A stretch of 9,239 nucleotides of DNA. It comes from Verrucomicrobiota bacterium (GTDB lineage: Bacteria; Verrucomicrobiota; Verrucomicrobiia; Chthoniobacterales; UBA10450). The position numbers were made by a program, and so were the translations under genes. The notes under the pieces were generated by a model, which was not told the DNA's origin, did not search any database, and saw only the letters and a program-made list of their open reading frames with translations. Below are positions 6,904 to 9,239 of this stretch, piece by piece (the stretch's first letter is position 1; every line of letters starts with the position of its first letter). The stretch lies in NCBI GenBank assembly GCA_003221375.1, contig QHRI01000154.1:1-9239 (forward strand), written 5' to 3'.

Positions 6904-6904
6904 C
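6822..6904. repeat. Fold-back repeat (copy B) overlapping the M20D 3' end
   Basis: The inner arms, 6838-6852 and 6875-6889, match at 14 of 15 positions (GTCGAGGGATCCCGT against ACGGGATTCCTCGAC). The right end, 6884-6904, is the exact reverse complement of 5429-5449 in copy A. The left outer arm has drifted: GGCGGAGCGCAGCGG replaces the expected TGTCATCCCGAGCGGAGCG-type end. The element codes for the M20D tail, holds its stop codon and ends 8 bases before the ftsZ stop, so it may also serve as terminator for both convergent genes. Confidence 0.75.
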
Positions 6905-6912
6905 TGGTTCGG

Positions 6913-8207
6913 TCACTTGACCTTGATTTTCTTTCGCAGATAGGTCGGAACGTCCAGGTCTTCGCCTTCGACAATGGTTGGCTCGCTTTTTTCAAAGCGA
7001 CCACGGTTGATCGGCTCGAACTGCAAAACTTCCTGTTTAGCCTGCATGGATTTTTCAGCCGACACTTTTTCCTCTTTTGCGGGCGCCGGCTTTCTTCGTG
7101 GCATGCTTACAGGCGGCTCAGGCGTGTCGACAACCTCGAACGCGTTCGAGACTGATTCGACAGATGGCGCCGGCGCAGATTCGACCTCTGGGAGATTGGG
7201 CTCTTCGATAGGAATCGTCTCGGACTGAAAATCCTCGATCGGCGCCGGTTCGGGCTCGACCTCAATCTTCGGCGGACTGTCGTGAGGCTGCTCCAACGCT
7301 GGCGGCACTGGCGGCGGACTGCTCAGCGGAGGCTGAGTTTGTGACAAATCCCCGGCTGTAAACGAACTAATGATCGTAACGCTTAAACGATCTCCCAAAC
7401 GTCCGTCAACAGCAGTGCCGAAGAGAATCTGCGTTTCGTCGCTGATATGCCGATCGAGTTCCTTCATGACGATTTCGACTTCTGACAAAGTCATACCCGG
7501 CCCGCCTGCCACTTGTACCAGAACCCGCGCGGCGTCCGCCAGTGTGCGACCCCGGTCCATCAACGGGCTCTTGAGCGCTTGGGCCAGTGCGTCGTGCGCC
7601 CGATTGTCTGAATCGGATTCCCCAAAGCCAAAAAGGCATCGCCCGTTGGGGCTGCGCAAGGCAGCAACCAAATCATCAAAGCCTATACGAATGAGTCCGG
7701 GTCGCTGAACCAGATTCACAATCGAACGAATGCTCTGACTGATAGTCGTATCGGCCTTGGAAAATGCCTGATGAATGCCTGCGTGCGGCGCGACCATGTC
7801 GCCCATCTGATCGTTTTCGAAGCAAACCACTGCATTGGCAATCTCATTGAGTCGGGCCAGAGCTTCGCGCCTCCGAGCCCTGCGCAAATGAAAATCATTC
7901 TTGCGCCGGTCAACGCCTCGCCAATCTCCTCCGTCGATTCGAAGGCGGCCTGATAGCCGACCTCCGGGTCGCCACCTGCACCCAACCCGCGGGTGACGGT
8001 GCGGCCGAGTTGTACTTTGTGGGCGGCAACGGAACTCGCCAACGATTGAACATCGGTGTTGACGGCCAGAACCTCTGCTCCTTCCAAGCCGTCGAGCACA
8101 ATCCGGTCGAGCGCATTCAGACCGGCGCCACCAACACTGACAATTTTGATTGGAATAAAATCCTCCGCGCGCTCAGGGAGGCTGTAGTTTTTGCTAAGTT
8201 GAATCAT
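6913..8207 (-). pseudogene. ftsZ: Cell division GTPase FtsZ, interrupted by a frameshifting deletion
   Basis: The first segment (ATG 8207) encodes KIVSVGGAGLNALDRI, NTDVQSLA and GLGAGGDPEVGYQAA, the G-box start and T3 loop of FtsZ, and reaches MIFICAGLGG near 7869. From there this frame is nonsense until a stop at 7716. The second segment, readable from a TTG at 7887 to the stop at 6913, resumes as RREALARLNEIANAVVCFEND. It continues through the T7 region (PGLIRIGFDDL) and the C-terminal domain to FGTAVDGRLGDRLSVTIIS, then an acidic, Pro-rich linker of about 125 residues and the tail peptide EDLDVPTYLRKK. Against E. coli FtsZ about 35-40 residues are absent at the junction, including most of the tubulin signature GGGTGTG. 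Polymerising GTPase activity from either piece is unlikely. It lies 17 bases after ftsA, the usual gene order. The cause could be a real deletion or a sequence error. Confidence 0.85.
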
Positions 8208-8224
8208 ATCGATCTTTCAATTTT

Positions 8225-9239
8225 TCATCGTCTTCCGCTAAAAATTCTTCCCAAGATTCGCCCGATTCCTCGCGCCGGCCGTTCGGTTTGCACGGCTTGG
8301 GCATATTTGATCAAGCCGATTGCAGCAGAAAATTGGGGGTTCTCCACCGCAGAGGTTACACCTGATGTTGTTTGAGCATGCGCGACGTGCGCGGGCATTT
8401 CGAAAATCTCTTCCGCGAGATTATCGATGCCATTGAGCAGGCTGCACCCGCCCGTGATGAAAATACCAGCGCCGAGGTAATTGATGAACGGTTCTTCATC
8501 GAGCCTTCGTTTGACCAGCTCAAGAGTTTCGCGGAGGCGCAAATGGATAATCGTGTTCAAGGTTTCGCGCTCGATCTCTTTCCCCGCGAAGCCGGAATCG
8601 TCCTTTAGCAAAATCATTTCGCCTGGGAAACAATTGCCAAGCACACAACTGCCCTCCTCGATTTTGAGTTTCTCCGAGCGCGCCATTGGAATGCGCAATC
8701 CCATGGAGATGTCGTTAGTGATATGGTCGCCGCCGATCGCAATGCAGCCGCTCTGCTTTACTGCGCTGTCCGCGTACAAGATATAGTCAGTCGTCCCTCC
8801 ACCGATATCGAGCACCAGTGCCCCGAGGTCTTTTTGGTGTTGGGTGAGGACTACCTGGGCAGAAGCCAGCCCGCCAAAAACGACATCCTCAACGTCGAGC
8901 GGCAATTCCTTCACGCACCGGATCGTGTTCTGGATGCGCGTCCGCACACCGTGAATAATGTGGAAATCGGCTTCTAATCTTTGGCCGAGCATCCCGACTG
9001 GACTCAGCACCCCGTCCTGTCCATCGACGTGATAATGCTGAATAATGGAATGAAGGAATGCATTTTGCGCAGGAATGCTCACCTCACGCGCATTGATTTT
9101 TACATCTTCCACATCCTGCTCGTCGATTTCATCGCGGTCCTCGGGCAGCATCACGGATCCGCGGTTATTGAAGCTTTGAAGGTGCGATCCGCCAACGGCG
9201 ACATAAACGCTCCGGATCATGACGTCGCTTTTCTGTTCG
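8225..9239 (-). CDS. ftsA: Cell division protein FtsA, N terminus outside window
   Basis: The frame is open to the window edge. The Met at 9220 is internal (preceded by EQKSDV), and about 70 N-terminal residues lie beyond. Visible are IRSVYVAVGGSHLQSFNNRG, the SHS2/1C domain, GGLASAQVVLTQHQKDLGAL, the actin-fold phosphate motif VLDIGGGTTDYILY, and the adenosine motif GIFITGGCSLLNGIDNLAEEIF. A C-terminal basic amphipathic helix, GRIGRILGRIFSGRR, corresponds to the membrane-targeting sequence. FtsA is a cytoplasmic actin homologue that binds ATP and anchors FtsZ filaments to the membrane by gripping the FtsZ tail peptide. That peptide is still encoded in the broken ftsZ 17 bases downstream. No defect is seen in the visible part, and the 1C domain and polymer-forming surfaces are not obviously altered. 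Confidence 0.93.
   Translation of the reverse strand, partial: EQKSDVMIRSVYVAVGGSHLQSFNNRGSVMLPEDRDEIDEQDVEDVKINAREVSIPAQNAFLHSIIQHYHVDGQDGVLSPVGMLGQRLEADFHIIHGVRTRIQNTIRCVKELPLDVEDVVFGGLASAQVVLTQHQKDLGALVLDIGGGTTDYILYADSAVKQSGCIAIGGDHITNDISMGLRIPMARSEKLKIEEGSCVLGNCFPGEMILLKDDSGFAGKEIERETLNTIIHLRLRETLELVKRRLDEEPFINYLGAGIFITGGCSLLNGIDNLAEEIFEMPAHVAHAQTTSGVTSAVENPQFSAAIGLIKYAQAVQTERPARGIGRILGRIFSGRR

Noticed and set aside
7716..7887. Programmed frameshift joining the two ftsZ parts
   Set aside because: A recoding event would keep all residues. Here 35-40 conserved residues are missing at the junction, so a shift alone cannot restore FtsZ.
9218..9220. ATG at 9220 as the ftsA start
   Set aside because: The frame stays open to the window edge, and the conserved FtsA N-terminal phosphate-1 region is missing, so this Met is internal.

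Overview
This window of about 9.2 kb, of moderate GC, is bacterial chromosome with dense gene packing. The most likely source is an uncultivated, probably soil-dwelling, member of the Verrucomicrobiota (Chthoniobacterales-like) or a related phylum. That placement is an inference from the mix of genes (a divergent FtsA/FtsZ pair, a Pol II-like family B polymerase, an ATP/ADP-translocase-type MFS protein, secreted M20 peptidases) and from the abundance of short palindromic repeats. No rRNA or other strong marker is present to prove it.

Layout. On the + strand the window opens with the C-terminal end of an NTP/NDP translocase-family membrane protein (1-393) and a hairpin terminator, followed by a complete osmC peroxidase gene (545-970). 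Three - strand genes converge on osmC. In transcription order they are a family B DNA polymerase (polB, 5413-3131), a secreted M20 dipeptidase-like protein (2964-1465) and a small cupin (1462-998). The last two are 2 bases apart and form an operon. Divergent from polB is a + strand gene for a secreted M20D amidohydrolase (5563-6903). It runs tail to tail into the division genes ftsA (enters from 9239, ends 8225) and ftsZ (8207-6913).

Two themes stand out. First, ftsZ is broken. The N-terminal nucleotide-binding half and the C-terminal half, with linker and conserved tail peptide, lie in different frames. Roughly 35-40 codons that should carry the tubulin signature are missing at the junction. 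Second, short palindromic repeats have entered or border several genes. A perfect 17-bp inverted repeat and a 21-bp imperfect inverted repeat lie in frame inside polB. An 89-bp fold-back element separates polB from the M20D gene. A second element of that family supplies the last 26 or so residues of the M20D protein and ends 8 bases before the ftsZ stop. Tandem hairpins also follow polB. This recalls Rickettsia palindromic elements that are tolerated inside coding sequences.

Several proteins also lack expected catalytic residues. The M20 dipeptidase-like protein has lost three of the five family metal ligands. The polymerase has a complete polymerase site but a poor proofreading exonuclease site. 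The FtsZ T7 loop is also non-canonical. No tRNA, rRNA, CRISPR array, transposase or phage gene was seen, and no intergenic stretch exceeds 300 bases.
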